This document shows, in pieces, positions 54,907 through 63,997 of a stretch of DNA of 64,000 nt. The stretch covers positions 1,798,001-1,862,000 of the forward strand of contig NZ_CP126251.1 in the NCBI RefSeq assembly GCF_003234115.2. Direction: 5' to 3'. The stretch comes from Curtobacterium sp. MCPF17_002. Lineage in GTDB: Bacteria > Actinomycetota > Actinomycetes > Actinomycetales > Microbacteriaceae. Position 1 is the first letter of the stretch; each line of letters opens with the position of its first letter. Under the pieces are notes generated by a model. The model was not told where the DNA came from and made no database searches. It saw only the letters and a list, made by a program, of their open reading frames with translations. The position numbers and the translations under genes were made by a program.

Positions 54907-55524
54907 TCATCCGTGTGTCGTGCGGTGGGGCACATCCGTCGTGATGGTCTCGTACCGCGGCGGTACCCAGACCAGGACGCCCTCGAACAGCTGGGCGGCG
55001 GAGAACAGGACCAGGAAGACCGCACTGGCCGCGGTCGCGGCCCGGACGCCGATCACGGGGTAGAGCACGAGCGCCACCGCGATGCAGAGGCAGAGGACGA
55101 CCGCGATCAGGGTCAGTGGCCGGACGGTCGAGAACATCGACCCGGTGAGGATCACCGCGGCCTCGAGTACCCAGGCGATCGCGATGACGGCGACCCAGGC
55201 GCTGAGTTCTCCGGGCGGGTGGACCACCGAGATCACTCCGGCGACGAGCACGAGCGTCCCGAGGGCGCCGTGGACGATCCGTCTGGTCAGCGCCATGCCG
55301 TCGCCGATCCCTGCGCGACCGAGCCGGAGGAGGCCCGACAGGATCAGGTACGACCCGAGCAGGTGGACCTCGGCGTCCAGGGCTGCGGGTGGCCGGGTGA
55401 GGATGACGATCGCGACGACGAACCCGACGGCACCCGTGATGAGCAGGCTGGTGGCCTGCTGTGCTCGACGTGGAGCAGGGCGGGGGCGCCTGGTCCGGGA
55501 GTTCGGAGCGACCTCGTCGTCCAT
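54907..55524 (-). CDS. HdeD/DUF308 family membrane protein (copy 1)
   Basis: A 205-aa protein with six predicted membrane helices, arranged as pairs (LLITGAVGFVVAIVILTRP; VHGALGTLVLVAGVISVVHP; AVIAIAWVLEAAVILTG). The VHPPGE motif at helix ends is typical of HdeD/DUF308. E. coli HdeD helps acid resistance at high cell density. Start ATG 55524 with AGGAGGT 6 nt upstream. Divergent from a paralogue 183 bp away. Confidence 0.82.
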   Translation of the reverse strand: MDDEVAPNSRTRRPRPAPRRAQQATSLLITGAVGFVVAIVILTRPPAALDAEVHLLGSYLILSGLLRLGRAGIGDGMALTRRIVHGALGTLVLVAGVISVVHPPGELSAWVAVIAIAWVLEAAVILTGSMFSTVRPLTLIAVVLCLCIAVALVLYPVIGVRAATAASAVFLVLFSAAQLFEGVLVWVPPRYETITTDVPHRTTHG

Positions 55525-55707
55525 GGTGCGACCTCCTGATCGGTCTGGTGGAGCTGAGCCGGCCGTTCCCCGAGGTCTACTCCTTTCGCAACCCTTCCGC
55601 GTCGGAGTTTTTCCGGATGCGTTCCTGGACAGAAGCTGAATCGGGGTGTTCACTATCCCCAGACCGCACCAATCACTCCGAATTCTTGTCAGGAAGGTCG
55701 GAAGACG

Positions 55708-56271
55708 ATGGTTGACGACACCGTGGCTGCCTCCCCGGAGCACACCGACCGACGCCTCCGGACCCCGCTGACGATCATCGGCGTCGTGGCGATCCTCACC
55801 GGGGTGGTGGCGCTCGTCGTGCCCCACGCGACCCTGTTCGCGGTCGCGTGGGTGTTCGGCGTCTACCTGCTCGTGTCTGGTCTGGTCATGGTCGTCCGGG
55901 CGTTCACCGAACACCACGGGGTCGCTCGGCGGATCGGCATGGTGGTCCTCGGCGTCCTGGTGTTCGCCGGCGGGATCGTCGCGATCGTCCACCCGCCCGT
56001 GGGCGTTCGGTGGATCGCGCTGTTCATCGGCTTCGCGTGGCTCCTCGAGGGGGTCACGCTGCTCTACGCGCCGACGACGGGCAACCGCGGCCTCACGATC
56101 ACCTCGGCGATCCTCAGCATCCTCAGCGGCATCCTCGTCATCAACCTGCCGTACCTCGGTGCCGTGCTCACGGTGGCGGCGGTCGCGGCCGTGCTCATCG
56201 TCTTCGGCATCGCGCAGATCGTCCTCGCGATCGACGCCGGGCGTGCTGCTGCGCGGCCGTCCGAGGCCTGA
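55708..56271 (+). CDS. HdeD/DUF308 family membrane protein (copy 2)
   Basis: A 187-aa paralogue of the divergent upstream gene. Six helices in three pairs (PLTIIGVVAILTGVVALVVPH; GMVVLGVLVFAGGIVAIVHPP; ITSAILSILSGILVINLP). It leads a rightward run with the HtrA-like protease 20 bp downstream. AGGAAGG lies 10 nt upstream of the ATG. Confidence 0.85.
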   Translation: MVDDTVAASPEHTDRRLRTPLTIIGVVAILTGVVALVVPHATLFAVAWVFGVYLLVSGLVMVVRAFTEHHGVARRIGMVVLGVLVFAGGIVAIVHPPVGVRWIALFIGFAWLLEGVTLLYAPTTGNRGLTITSAILSILSGILVINLPYLGAVLTVAAVAAVLIVFGIAQIVLAIDAGRAAARPSEA

Positions 56272-56291
56272 ACGCCAGGAACGGGGGGATC

Positions 56292-57410
56292 ATGTCGGGG
56301 AACGGAGCGGACGCCGGCGGCCCGACGAGCGGTGGCCGGTGGACCGCCCGGACGTCCGTCGCCTTCGTGGCGTGCGTCGTCGCCGTCGTCGTCGCGGGAG
56401 CGGCAGCAGGGCTCATCTCGAGCCGGGCCGCGTCCTCTGGCGCACCGGCAACGGCCGACGGCTCCGCCGGGACGTGCGACGCCGAGGAGGTGGCGCGTTC
56501 GGTGCTCCCGAGCGTCGTCACCATCGCAGTGGCCGCGAGCGACGGGGGCGGGACCGGCAGCGGTGAGGTCATCGACCCGAGCGGGATCATCCTGACGAAC
56601 GACCACGTCATCGCCGCGGCCGGTGACGGCGGCACGGTGACCGTGCAGCTCGACGACGGGACGACGATCGACGCCACGGTGTCCGGCCGCGACCCAAGGA
56701 CGGACCTCGCGGTCCTCCGCGCGGACAGCGACCGGCGGTTGCCCGCGCTCGGGTGGGGCGACTCCGACGACCTGTCCGTCGGGCAGCCGGTCGTGGCCCT
56801 CGGTGCACCACTCGGGCTGTCCGGGACCGTCACGACCGGCGTCGTCAGCGCCCTCGGCCGCAACGTGCCGGTGCCGACGGAGACCGGCAGCACGATCCTC
56901 ACCGGCGCGGTCCAGACCGACGCCTCGATCAACCCCGGGAACTCGGGCGGCGCCCTGGTGGACTGCGCCGGTCGCCTCGTCGGCATCAACACCGCGATCG
57001 CGACGGTCCCCGGTTCGGACGGCACGGCGAGCAGCGGAAGTGTCGGGATCGGTTTCGCGGTGCCGGCCGCCGTCGCCCGGCCGGTCGCCGCAGCGCTCCG
57101 CGCCGACGGATCGGTGAATCACCCCACCTTCGGCGCGCAGACCAACCCCGTGTCCGTCCGTGACTCGTCCGGAGCGCTCTCGATCGGGCTGCAACTGACC
57201 GCGGTCACCGACGGGGGACCCGCAGGCGCTGCCGGTCTCCGCGCCGGTGACGTGGTCGTCGCGATCGACGGTGTGGACACGCTGCACCCGGACACGATCT
57301 CGCACCTCGAGGCCACGGAACCGTCGGGCCACCGCGTGCAGCTCACGTACCTCCGGGACGGCGAGCCGGACGACGTTCGTGTCACGCTCCGCGCGGTCTC
57401 CGGGAACTGA
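56292..57410 (+). CDS. HtrA/DegP-type serine protease with PDZ domain
   Basis: A 372-aa membrane-anchored protease. One helix near residues 24-46, then the trypsin-like domain with triad H105 (TNDHVI), D138 (RTDLAVL) and S218 (NPGNSGGAL), and a C-terminal PDZ (about 290-365; GPAGAAGLRAGDVVVAIDGV). It acts outside the membrane in protein quality control. It uses ATG 56292, although the frame is open upstream into the previous gene. Confidence 0.92.
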   Translation: MSGNGADAGGPTSGGRWTARTSVAFVACVVAVVVAGAAAGLISSRAASSGAPATADGSAGTCDAEEVARSVLPSVVTIAVAASDGGGTGSGEVIDPSGIILTNDHVIAAAGDGGTVTVQLDDGTTIDATVSGRDPRTDLAVLRADSDRRLPALGWGDSDDLSVGQPVVALGAPLGLSGTVTTGVVSALGRNVPVPTETGSTILTGAVQTDASINPGNSGGALVDCAGRLVGINTAIATVPGSDGTASSGSVGIGFAVPAAVARPVAAALRADGSVNHPTFGAQTNPVSVRDSSGALSIGLQLTAVTDGGPAGAAGLRAGDVVVAIDGVDTLHPDTISHLEATEPSGHRVQLTYLRDGEPDDVRVTLRAVSGN

Positions 57411-57430
57411 TCCAGCAGGAAGGGCTCGTC

Positions 57431-57550
57431 ATGGACACCGGATCGCACCCCGCGACGACGGGCGACGGATGGTCGCCGGAGCAGGATGCCCAGGACATCG
57501 GCCGGGAGGCAGTGGCCGTCGCCGCCACGCATCCGGCGGTCGGCGCATGA
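57431..57550 (+). CDS. Small ORF of 39 codons coupled to glutaminase
   Basis: ATG 57431 with AGGAAGG 7 nt upstream and a stop that overlaps the glutaminase start by 4 nt (ATGA). The product is an acidic peptide without membrane segment (starts MDTGSHPATTGDGWSPEQDA). The good ribosome site and exact coupling argue that it is translated. It could be a leader that controls glutaminase translation. No homologue was recognised. Confidence 0.5.
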   Translation: MDTGSHPATTGDGWSPEQDAQDIGREAVAVAATHPAVGA

Positions 57551-58566
57551 CCGGCAACCGGTCGGCCGCCGTCCGTGACACCGCGCAGCTCGTGTCCACG
57601 GGGCGGCTGCCGGACGGGCGCCGCATCGACGCGCTGCTCGCGGAGGCCCACGGCCTCTTCGCCGGGGAGACGTCCGGGATCGTCGCGGACTACATCCCGG
57701 CACTCGCGGCGGCCGATCCCACGTGGTCCGCACTGAGTGTCGCCGAGGCGAACGGTGCCAGGCACTCGGTCGGGGACGCGCTCGTGGAGTTCTCGATCCA
57801 GTCGATCTCGAAGGCGTTCGTGTTCGCACTCGTCTGTCAGCAGATCGGGCACCGTCGCGCGGCGGAACTCGTCGGGGTGAACAACACTGGGTTGCCGTTC
57901 AACTCGGTGACCGCGATCGAACTCAACGACGGCCATCCGATGAACCCGATGGTGAACGCGGGCGCCCTCGCCACGACGGCGTTGATGCCAGGGGCCACAC
58001 CGGGTGCGAAGTGGAACGCCGTGCAGGACGGCCTGTCGGCGTTCGCCGGCCGACGGCTGGAACTCGACATCGCCGTGTACGAGTCCGAGGCGGCGACGAA
58101 CCTGCGGAACAAGAGCATCGCGCGACTCCTCGAGAGCTACGGTCGGCTCGCGTTCGATCCGCTGCAGACGACCGACGTCTACACGAAGCAGTGTTCGCTG
58201 AACGTGACGACGGAGGACCTCGCGGTGATGGGAGCCACCCTCGCCGACGGGGGAGTGAACCCGGTCACCGGGGTCCGGGTCGTCGACGCCGAGGTCTGCC
58301 AGCACGTCCTCGCGGCGATGGCGGCGTCCGGGCTCTACGAACGGTCCGGCGAGTGGCTCTACGACATCGGTCTGCCCGGGAAGAGCGGAGTCAGCGGCGG
58401 GATCCTCACCATCGCCCCCGGCAAGGGCGGCCTGGCGACGTTCTCCCCACCGCTCGATCCCGCCGGCAACAGCGTGCGCGGCGTCCTCGCCACGACCTGG
58501 CTGTCCCGCACCCTCGGCCTCAACCTGTTCGCGTCCGCGGACGTCCACCGAACGGAGACACCATGA
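57547..58566 (+). CDS. glsA: Glutaminase A
   Basis: A 339-aa serine-dependent glutaminase that hydrolyses glutamine to glutamate and ammonia. Catalytic FSIQSISK (Ser and Lys), NPMVNAGALATTAL, YGRLAFDPLQTTDVYTKQCSLNVTTEDLAVMGATLADGG and GLPGKSGVSGGI are all present. In E. coli glutaminase supports acid resistance by making ammonia. Coupled by ATGA overlaps to a small ORF upstream and an MFS gene downstream. Confidence 0.95.
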   Translation: MTGNRSAAVRDTAQLVSTGRLPDGRRIDALLAEAHGLFAGETSGIVADYIPALAAADPTWSALSVAEANGARHSVGDALVEFSIQSISKAFVFALVCQQIGHRRAAELVGVNNTGLPFNSVTAIELNDGHPMNPMVNAGALATTALMPGATPGAKWNAVQDGLSAFAGRRLELDIAVYESEAATNLRNKSIARLLESYGRLAFDPLQTTDVYTKQCSLNVTTEDLAVMGATLADGGVNPVTGVRVVDAEVCQHVLAAMAASGLYERSGEWLYDIGLPGKSGVSGGILTIAPGKGGLATFSPPLDPAGNSVRGVLATTWLSRTLGLNLFASADVHRTETP

Positions 58567-60236
58567 CCGCCACCACGCCGGGCACGACCGCTGCTCCACC
58601 CCGTGCTTCCTGGGCCCCGATGGTGGCGCTGGCCCTCGCCCAGGTCCTGATGTCGTTCAACGTCGCCGCCCTGCCGGTCTCGCTCGGGGGCATGGTGCAG
58701 GACTTCGGAGTACCGCCGACCACGGTGAGCACCGGGATCGTCACGTACGGCCTCGTCGTGGCGGCACTCGTGATGACCGGCGCCAAGCTCGGACAACGCT
58801 TCGGGTGGGTGCTCGTGTTCCGGGCGGTGATCGGCGTCTTCCTCCTCGCCATGGTGCTCATGACGATCGCGCCGAACGTCGGCGTGATGATCACGGCGCA
58901 GGCACTCGCGGGCGCGTCGGCGGCGATCATCGTGCCGAGCCTCGTCGCGCTCATCGCCGAGAACTACGAGGGAGACCAGCAGGCGACGGCGGTCGGTTCC
59001 CTCGGCTCCGCACGCGCCGCGTCCGGGGTGAGCGCGTTCGTGATCGGCGGTCTGCTCGGGACGTTCATCGGCTGGCGACCGGTGTTCGCGATCCTCATCG
59101 CCCTCGCCGTCGTCGTGTTCGTCCTGAGCTTCCGGCTGCGGTCCGACGCCGGGAACCCGCGCGTGAAGATCGACCTCGTCGGTGCCGTGCTCATCGGCGC
59201 TGCGGTGGTGTGCATCACGCTCGGGTTCAACAACATGAACGGGTGGGGGTTCTTCCGCGCCGAGGCCGGCGCCCCGTTCGACGTCGTCGGGGTCTCGCCC
59301 GCGCCGCTGGTGGTGGTGCTCGGTGTCGTCCTCGGGCAGGCGTTCTTCGTCTGGACCCGGCGGCGTGGCCGTGCCGGCAAGGTGCCGCTGATCAACCTGT
59401 CCGTGATCGGATCCCCGCGGGAACGCTCCGCGATCGCGGCCCTGTTCGTGATCGTCGCGACCGAGGCGGCGGTGAACTTCAGCGTTCCCCTCTACATCCA
59501 GATCGTGCAGGGCCGCACGCCGCTCGACACGTCCCTCGCGATGCTGCCGTTCAACCTCACGGTGTTCGTCTCAGCGCTCGTGGTGGTGCGGTTCTACTCG
59601 CGGTTCAGCGCCAGGACGATCGCCCGCACGGGCTTCATCCTGACCACCGTGGCCCTGCTCTGGCTCGCGTTCGTCGTCACGAACGACTGGGAGACCGTTC
59701 CCACGATCATCGGCCTGATCGTGTTCGGTGTCGGCCAGGGCGCACTCGTCACCGTCCTGTTCAACGTCCTCGTCACCTCGTCGCCGAAGGAACTGGCCGG
59801 TGACGTCGGCTCGATCCGCGGGACCGCGCAGAACCTGGCGTCCGCGGTCGGGACGGCACTGATCGGCGTGATCCTGGTCACCCTGCTCAGCACCGGCGTG
59901 AACCAGGCGATCGCCCGCAGCGATGCGCTCACCCCGGAACTGCAGTCGCAGGTCGACCTGGACAGCATCAACTTCGTCAGCAACGACGACCTCCGTGCAG
60001 CACTGGCGAAGACCGACGCGACCCCGGCACAGGTCGACGCGGCGGTCCAGGTGAACACGGACGCCCGGCTCCGCACACTCCGGATCGGGTTCCTCGTCCT
60101 CGCCGCACTCAGCGCCGTCGCGATCCTCCCCACGAACCGGTTGCCGAAGCTGCTCCCGGGCACGATCCCGGAGAGCGCCGCGAACGGCGACGGATCGCTC
60201 CGTCCGGTGACCGACCCGACCGACCTCCCCGACTGA
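58563..60236 (+). CDS. MFS transporter (DHA2-like)
   Basis: A 557-aa major facilitator with about 14 membrane helices. MSFNVAALPVSLGGMVQDF opens helix 1. GAKLGQRFGWVLVFRAV is the loop 2-3 motif A variant, and SARAASGVSAFVIGGLLGTFIGWRPVFAILI is motif C. Drug/proton antiporters of the DHA2 group have this layout. It starts in the glutaminase stop (ATGA), which suggests it moves a related metabolite, but the substrate cannot be read from sequence. Confidence 0.88.
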   Translation: MTATTPGTTAAPPRASWAPMVALALAQVLMSFNVAALPVSLGGMVQDFGVPPTTVSTGIVTYGLVVAALVMTGAKLGQRFGWVLVFRAVIGVFLLAMVLMTIAPNVGVMITAQALAGASAAIIVPSLVALIAENYEGDQQATAVGSLGSARAASGVSAFVIGGLLGTFIGWRPVFAILIALAVVVFVLSFRLRSDAGNPRVKIDLVGAVLIGAAVVCITLGFNNMNGWGFFRAEAGAPFDVVGVSPAPLVVVLGVVLGQAFFVWTRRRGRAGKVPLINLSVIGSPRERSAIAALFVIVATEAAVNFSVPLYIQIVQGRTPLDTSLAMLPFNLTVFVSALVVVRFYSRFSARTIARTGFILTTVALLWLAFVVTNDWETVPTIIGLIVFGVGQGALVTVLFNVLVTSSPKELAGDVGSIRGTAQNLASAVGTALIGVILVTLLSTGVNQAIARSDALTPELQSQVDLDSINFVSNDDLRAALAKTDATPAQVDAAVQVNTDARLRTLRIGFLVLAALSAVAILPTNRLPKLLPGTIPESAANGDGSLRPVTDPTDLPD

Positions 60237-60271
60237 AGTCATCGACGAACCGCAGCCGAGGAGTGGTGGTC

Positions 60272-61726
60272 ATGACGGGTGACGAGCTCGTCGCGACGCT
60301 CGGGGTGGCACTCCACGTCGTCGTCGTCCTCGTCGCAGCCGTCGTCGTGCCCCGGAACCGGCACCCGTCGTCCGCGATCGCGTGGATCCTCGCCATCGTG
60401 ATCGTGCCGGCGCTGGGCATCCTCGCGTTCCTCGTCATCGGCAGCGGTCGGTTGCCCCGCCGCCGACGGGAGCAGCAGCGGGAGGTGAACGCCGCGGTCT
60501 CGGCCCGTGTCCCGGGTCTGGACCGGGTGTCGCACCGAGCGGAGTGGCCGTCGTGGTTGCCGAGCGCGGTCGAGCTCTCCCGGAACCTCGGGTCCCTCCC
60601 GATGGTGGGCGGGAACGAGGTCGAGGTGATCGACGGGTACGAGGAGTCCTTCGCGGCGATGACCTCGGCCGTCGACGCCGCGCGTGCGTCGGTGCACGTC
60701 GAGTTCTACATCCTCGTCCTCGACCCGTCGACCGAGGGCTTCTTCGACGCCCTCGCGCGAGCCGTGCAGCGCGGCGTCGCGGTGCGGGTCCTGTCCGACC
60801 ACCTCGGCAGCGTCCTCGCACCGCGCGCTCGACCGACCCGGGAACGACTCCACGCGATCGGTGCCGAGTGGCACCCGATGCTGCCGCTCCGTCCCTGGCG
60901 AGGACACTGGCAGCGGCCGGACCTCCGGAACCACCGCAAGCTCGTGACGATCGACGGCGTGGTGGGTTTCACCGGTTCGCAGAACCTCATCGACGCCTCG
61001 TACCTGAAACGCCGGAACCAGGAGCTCGGTCGGCGGTGGCGCGAGGTGATGATCCGTCTGGACGGGCCGGCGGTCCGGGAGCTCGACGCCGTGTTCGTCA
61101 CCGACTGGTACGGCGAGACCGACGAGTTCCTGCCGCTCGACGTCAGCCCGGTCGAGTTGTCCGCGCGACCGTCGACCGTCGACGCGCAGGTCGTGCCGAG
61201 CGGACCGAGTTTCGAGAACGACAACAACCTCAAGCTCTTCACGTTCCTGCTGCACCACGCGGAGCACCGGATCAGCATCACCAGTCCGTACTTCGTCCCC
61301 GACGAATCAGTGATGCTCGCCCTCGTCACGGCAGCGTCCCGGGGCGTCGACGTGGAGCTCTTCGTGTCGGCGCAGTCCGACCAGTTCCTCATCCACCACG
61401 CCCAGCGGTCCTACTACGAACCGCTCCTGCGTGCCGGCGTGCGCATCTGGCTCCACCGAGCGCCGACCATCCTGCACGCGAAGCACTTCAGCGTCGACGA
61501 CGACGTCACCGTGATCGGGTCCAGCAACCTCGACATCCGCTCCTTCACCCTCAACATGGAGGTGTCGGTCCTGCTGCACGGCCGGACGCTCGTCGACCGG
61601 ATGCGGATCGTCGAGGACGGGTACCGGGCCGCGAGTGACGAACTCACGCTCGACGCGTGGTCCCGTCGACCGGTGGCAGTCCGGATGCTCGACAACCTCG
61701 CTCGCCTCACGTCCGCACTGCAGTGA
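60272..61726 (+). CDS. cls: Cardiolipin synthase (phospholipase D family)
   Basis: A 484-aa enzyme. Two N-terminal membrane helices (LGVALHVVVVLVAAVVVP; IAWILAIVIVPALGILAFLVI) and two PLD domains with HKD motifs NHRKLVTIDG (about residue 220) and HAKHFSVDDD (about 403). It makes cardiolipin from phosphatidylglycerol. ATG 60272 has GAGGAG 8-9 nt upstream. Last gene of the apparent hdeD-htrA-glsA-MFS-cls run, 35 bp after the MFS gene. Confidence 0.92.
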   Translation: MTGDELVATLGVALHVVVVLVAAVVVPRNRHPSSAIAWILAIVIVPALGILAFLVIGSGRLPRRRREQQREVNAAVSARVPGLDRVSHRAEWPSWLPSAVELSRNLGSLPMVGGNEVEVIDGYEESFAAMTSAVDAARASVHVEFYILVLDPSTEGFFDALARAVQRGVAVRVLSDHLGSVLAPRARPTRERLHAIGAEWHPMLPLRPWRGHWQRPDLRNHRKLVTIDGVVGFTGSQNLIDASYLKRRNQELGRRWREVMIRLDGPAVRELDAVFVTDWYGETDEFLPLDVSPVELSARPSTVDAQVVPSGPSFENDNNLKLFTFLLHHAEHRISITSPYFVPDESVMLALVTAASRGVDVELFVSAQSDQFLIHHAQRSYYEPLLRAGVRIWLHRAPTILHAKHFSVDDDVTVIGSSNLDIRSFTLNMEVSVLLHGRTLVDRMRIVEDGYRAASDELTLDAWSRRPVAVRMLDNLARLTSALQ

Positions 61727-61781
61727 GGGCAGACGATGCGTTCGGGCGACTGCCTGCAGCTGCAGGACCTACCCTGGTCGG

Positions 61782-62144
61782 ATGCTTTCCCGACGAGACG
61801 CCGCCGTTCGGCTCGACATCCCCCTCGAGATGGCGACCCACCACGGGATCCCCTCGCGCCTGAGCGAAGCCGAGCTCGAGGCGATCGAGCAGGATCCGCC
61901 TGCCTGGCTCGCGCAGTCCCGGGCCAACCGCACAGGGACGAAGAAGGTCTGGGCGCACCTCGAGTGCGTGGTCTGCGGCTTCTCCGAAGAAGCGCGCCCC
62001 AAGAAGTGGTGGCCCGACTGGGACTACCTGATGTGCGACTACCACGCGCCCTACCAGGCGCCAGAACCCACCGCGGGGCTCACCCGGCGCGAGGTCGAGG
62101 GCGTGGGCAGCCGCTTCGTCGCCCTCGTCGACGAACGACCCTAG
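61782..62144 (+). CDS. Conserved hypothetical protein with Cys/His cluster
   Basis: A 120-aa protein. AAVRLDIPLEMATHHGIPSRLSEAELEAIEQDPPAWLAQSR recalls DUF5997-like actinobacterial proteins. The second half has a zinc-binding-like pattern CVVCGF...CDYH with a Trp-rich segment (KKWWPDWDYL). Its function is unknown. The start is the ATG at 61782, 55 bp after cls. Confidence 0.65.
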   Translation: MLSRRDAAVRLDIPLEMATHHGIPSRLSEAELEAIEQDPPAWLAQSRANRTGTKKVWAHLECVVCGFSEEARPKKWWPDWDYLMCDYHAPYQAPEPTAGLTRREVEGVGSRFVALVDERP

Positions 62145-62173
62145 TCCGGCGCGTCTCGGAGGTCGGACGCCGT

Positions 62174-62716
62174 TCAGTGCCCGTCGAGTGCGTGGCACCC
62201 GCCGTCGAGGACCCACCCGGCGGCCGCGACCGCGGCGGTCCCGTCCTGCTGCACCTCGCCGATCAGGCATCCGGTCATCTCGACCTGTGCCTCGAACAGC
62301 ACCTTCTCGCCCGTCACCGTCGTGACGATCCAGGGCGACGGCGCGCCGACACCGTCGAGCACCGTGGCGACGGCCGGCTCGAGGACCGGGGTCGGCAGCT
62401 CGGCGATCTCCCGTTCCACCTCGGCGCGTGCGGCGTCGAGTTCCGCCGCCGCAGCAGCAGTCAGCTCGGTTCGTTCGTGGTGCCGCTTGTTGAGTCCGTA
62501 CTGCGGAGGGCTGTCACCGTCCGGTCCGGCACCGGCGCCGTCGCCGGAGGCCGCGTCCGTCACGGCGCCTGTGGGCGCTCCAGGCGCGGTGCCGACCTGC
62601 GTGCTCCCCGACGACGGGCCGGCCGACGCTCCGCTGTGCTCCGTCGCGCAGCCCGTCAGCAGGGTCAGCGCAACGAGCGCCCCGGCCATCGACACCGTCG
62701 TCCGTCGTTGCCCCAT
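62174..62716 (-). CDS. Putative lipoprotein
   Basis: A 180-aa lipoprotein. Lipobox LLTGC at residues 19-23, a Ser/Gly/Ala linker to about residue 75, then a helical and beta region with a Cys pair (MTGCLIGEV; DGGCHALDGH). No domain was recognised. Faces the hypothetical gene upstream. Confidence 0.72.
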   Translation of the reverse strand: MGQRRTTVSMAGALVALTLLTGCATEHSGASAGPSSGSTQVGTAPGAPTGAVTDAASGDGAGAGPDGDSPPQYGLNKRHHERTELTAAAAAELDAARAEVEREIAELPTPVLEPAVATVLDGVGAPSPWIVTTVTGEKVLFEAQVEMTGCLIGEVQQDGTAAVAAAGWVLDGGCHALDGH

Positions 62717-62804
62717 GGAGGCATCCTGTCAGAGTGCCGGCCGGTCCCCGGTCCCTGGTCCGCGATGCTGACGGAGCGAGCGGCGATCCGCCGGTCCCTC
62801 GTGG

Positions 62805-63032
62805 TCAGCTTCCCGGGCGAGTCGACCGGGCGTACAGCGCCAGGCTGACGAAGAGCAGTACGACGCCGACGTACGCAACGGGTCGTCCGAGGAACAGCAG
62901 GGCGCCGGCACCGATGTTCGCGTTACCCTCCGGATCGGCCGTCACCTCGGCGACGAACGCGCCCCCGCAAAGGAGCCCGCCCACGGCGAGCAGGATGCCG
63001 CCGACCAGACATGCGATCCGTGCCGAACTCAC
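62805..63032 (-). CDS. Small two-helix membrane protein
   Basis: A 75-aa protein from GTG 63032. Two membrane helices (ACLVGGILLAVGGLLCGGAFV; VAYVGVVLLFVSLALYA). Its function is unknown. The frame is open upstream, but the sequence there looks non-coding. Confidence 0.6.
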   Translation of the reverse strand: MSSARIACLVGGILLAVGGLLCGGAFVAEVTADPEGNANIGAGALLFLGRPVAYVGVVLLFVSLALYARSTRPGS

Positions 63033-63115
63033 ACCTGCATCCTGCCTGCGACGGGCCACGGAGTCGACCCCGACGACGTCTCCATCGGGGATCGCTCGGC
63101 GAGAGACCCCGGAGG

Positions 63116-63997
63116 TCACCCGACGAGGCGCGCGTGCACGTCCCGCACAGCGCGGACGACCTCGGCGGGGGCATCCGCTGGTTGGTTGTGCCCGCTCGCG
63201 ACGAGTCGGTGGTCCAGGAGCTGCGTGAAGTGCTGCTCGTGGCGCTGTCGCGTCCGCGGGTGCAGGGCCGGGTCCTCGGTCGGGTCGAGCACGATCGTCG
63301 GGACGTCGACAGCGGGGAGCCCCGCGAGGAGCCGCTCGTCCGCCTCGTACACCGCCGCGCCCGGCGCGAGACCGAAGCGGTGTCGGTAGGAGTGGATCAC
63401 GACCTCGACGAAGTCCGGGTTCTCGAAGGACGGCGCAGTCAGTGCGAAGGCTCGCTCGTCGACCGGTCGTGTCGGCGACCATTCCCGCCAGAGCTGCTCG
63501 GCGATCTCCCGGCGGTGTCGGGTCAACCCCCTGCGGCCGCGTTCCCCGTGGAAGTAGTACTGGTACCAGTCCCGGCTCTCGTCGAGCGGATCGGTCGGCT
63601 CTGCGGCAGCCGCGATGTCCTGGACGGAGTAGCCGCCGAGCGCGACCAGCCCGCCGACCGCCGACCGCCGGAGCGCTGCGGCGACACAGGCGGCCCGGCC
63701 ACCCCAGTCGAAGCCGACCAGGATCGGCCCCTGCAACCCGGCAGCGTCGATCAGGTCGAGCACGTCGCGGCCGATGGCGGCTTGCTGACCCACCCGAGGA
63801 GTCTCGTCGGAGAGGAACCGCGTCCCGCCGAACCCACGGAGGTACGGAGCGAGGACACGGGCGCCGGCGGCAGCGAGCCCCTGCGCGACGTCGCGGAAGC
63901 AGCGAGGGTCGTACGGGAACCCGTGCAACAGCACCACCGGCCAGCCATCGTCCGGACCCGCGGTCGCGATCGAGACGTCGAGCACGCCGCTGCGCAC
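63116..63997 (-). CDS. Alpha/beta hydrolase, epoxide-hydrolase-like (5' end may lie outside)
   Basis: 293 aa visible from GTG 63997. VVLLHGFPYDPRCFRDVA (HG oxyanion), nucleophile Asp in VGFDWGGRAA, a cap region (DWYQYYFHGERGRRGLTRHRREIAEQLWREWSP) and C-terminal His in VASGHNQPADAP. An Asp nucleophile indicates an epoxide hydrolase or haloalkane dehalogenase type rather than an esterase. The window ends 3 bp upstream of the start, so a longer N-terminus is possible. Confidence 0.82.
   Translation of the reverse strand: MRSGVLDVSIATAGPDDGWPVVLLHGFPYDPRCFRDVAQGLAAAGARVLAPYLRGFGGTRFLSDETPRVGQQAAIGRDVLDLIDAAGLQGPILVGFDWGGRAACVAAALRRSAVGGLVALGGYSVQDIAAAAEPTDPLDESRDWYQYYFHGERGRRGLTRHRREIAEQLWREWSPTRPVDERAFALTAPSFENPDFVEVVIHSYRHRFGLAPGAAVYEADERLLAGLPAVDVPTIVLDPTEDPALHPRTRQRHEQHFTQLLDHRLVASGHNQPADAPAEVVRAVRDVHARLVG

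Noticed and set aside
57723-58562. Upstream extension of the MFS frame through the glutaminase gene
   Set aside because: It is antiphase to glsA and Arg-rich. The MFS protein clearly begins at ATG 58563, overlapping the glsA stop by 4 nt.
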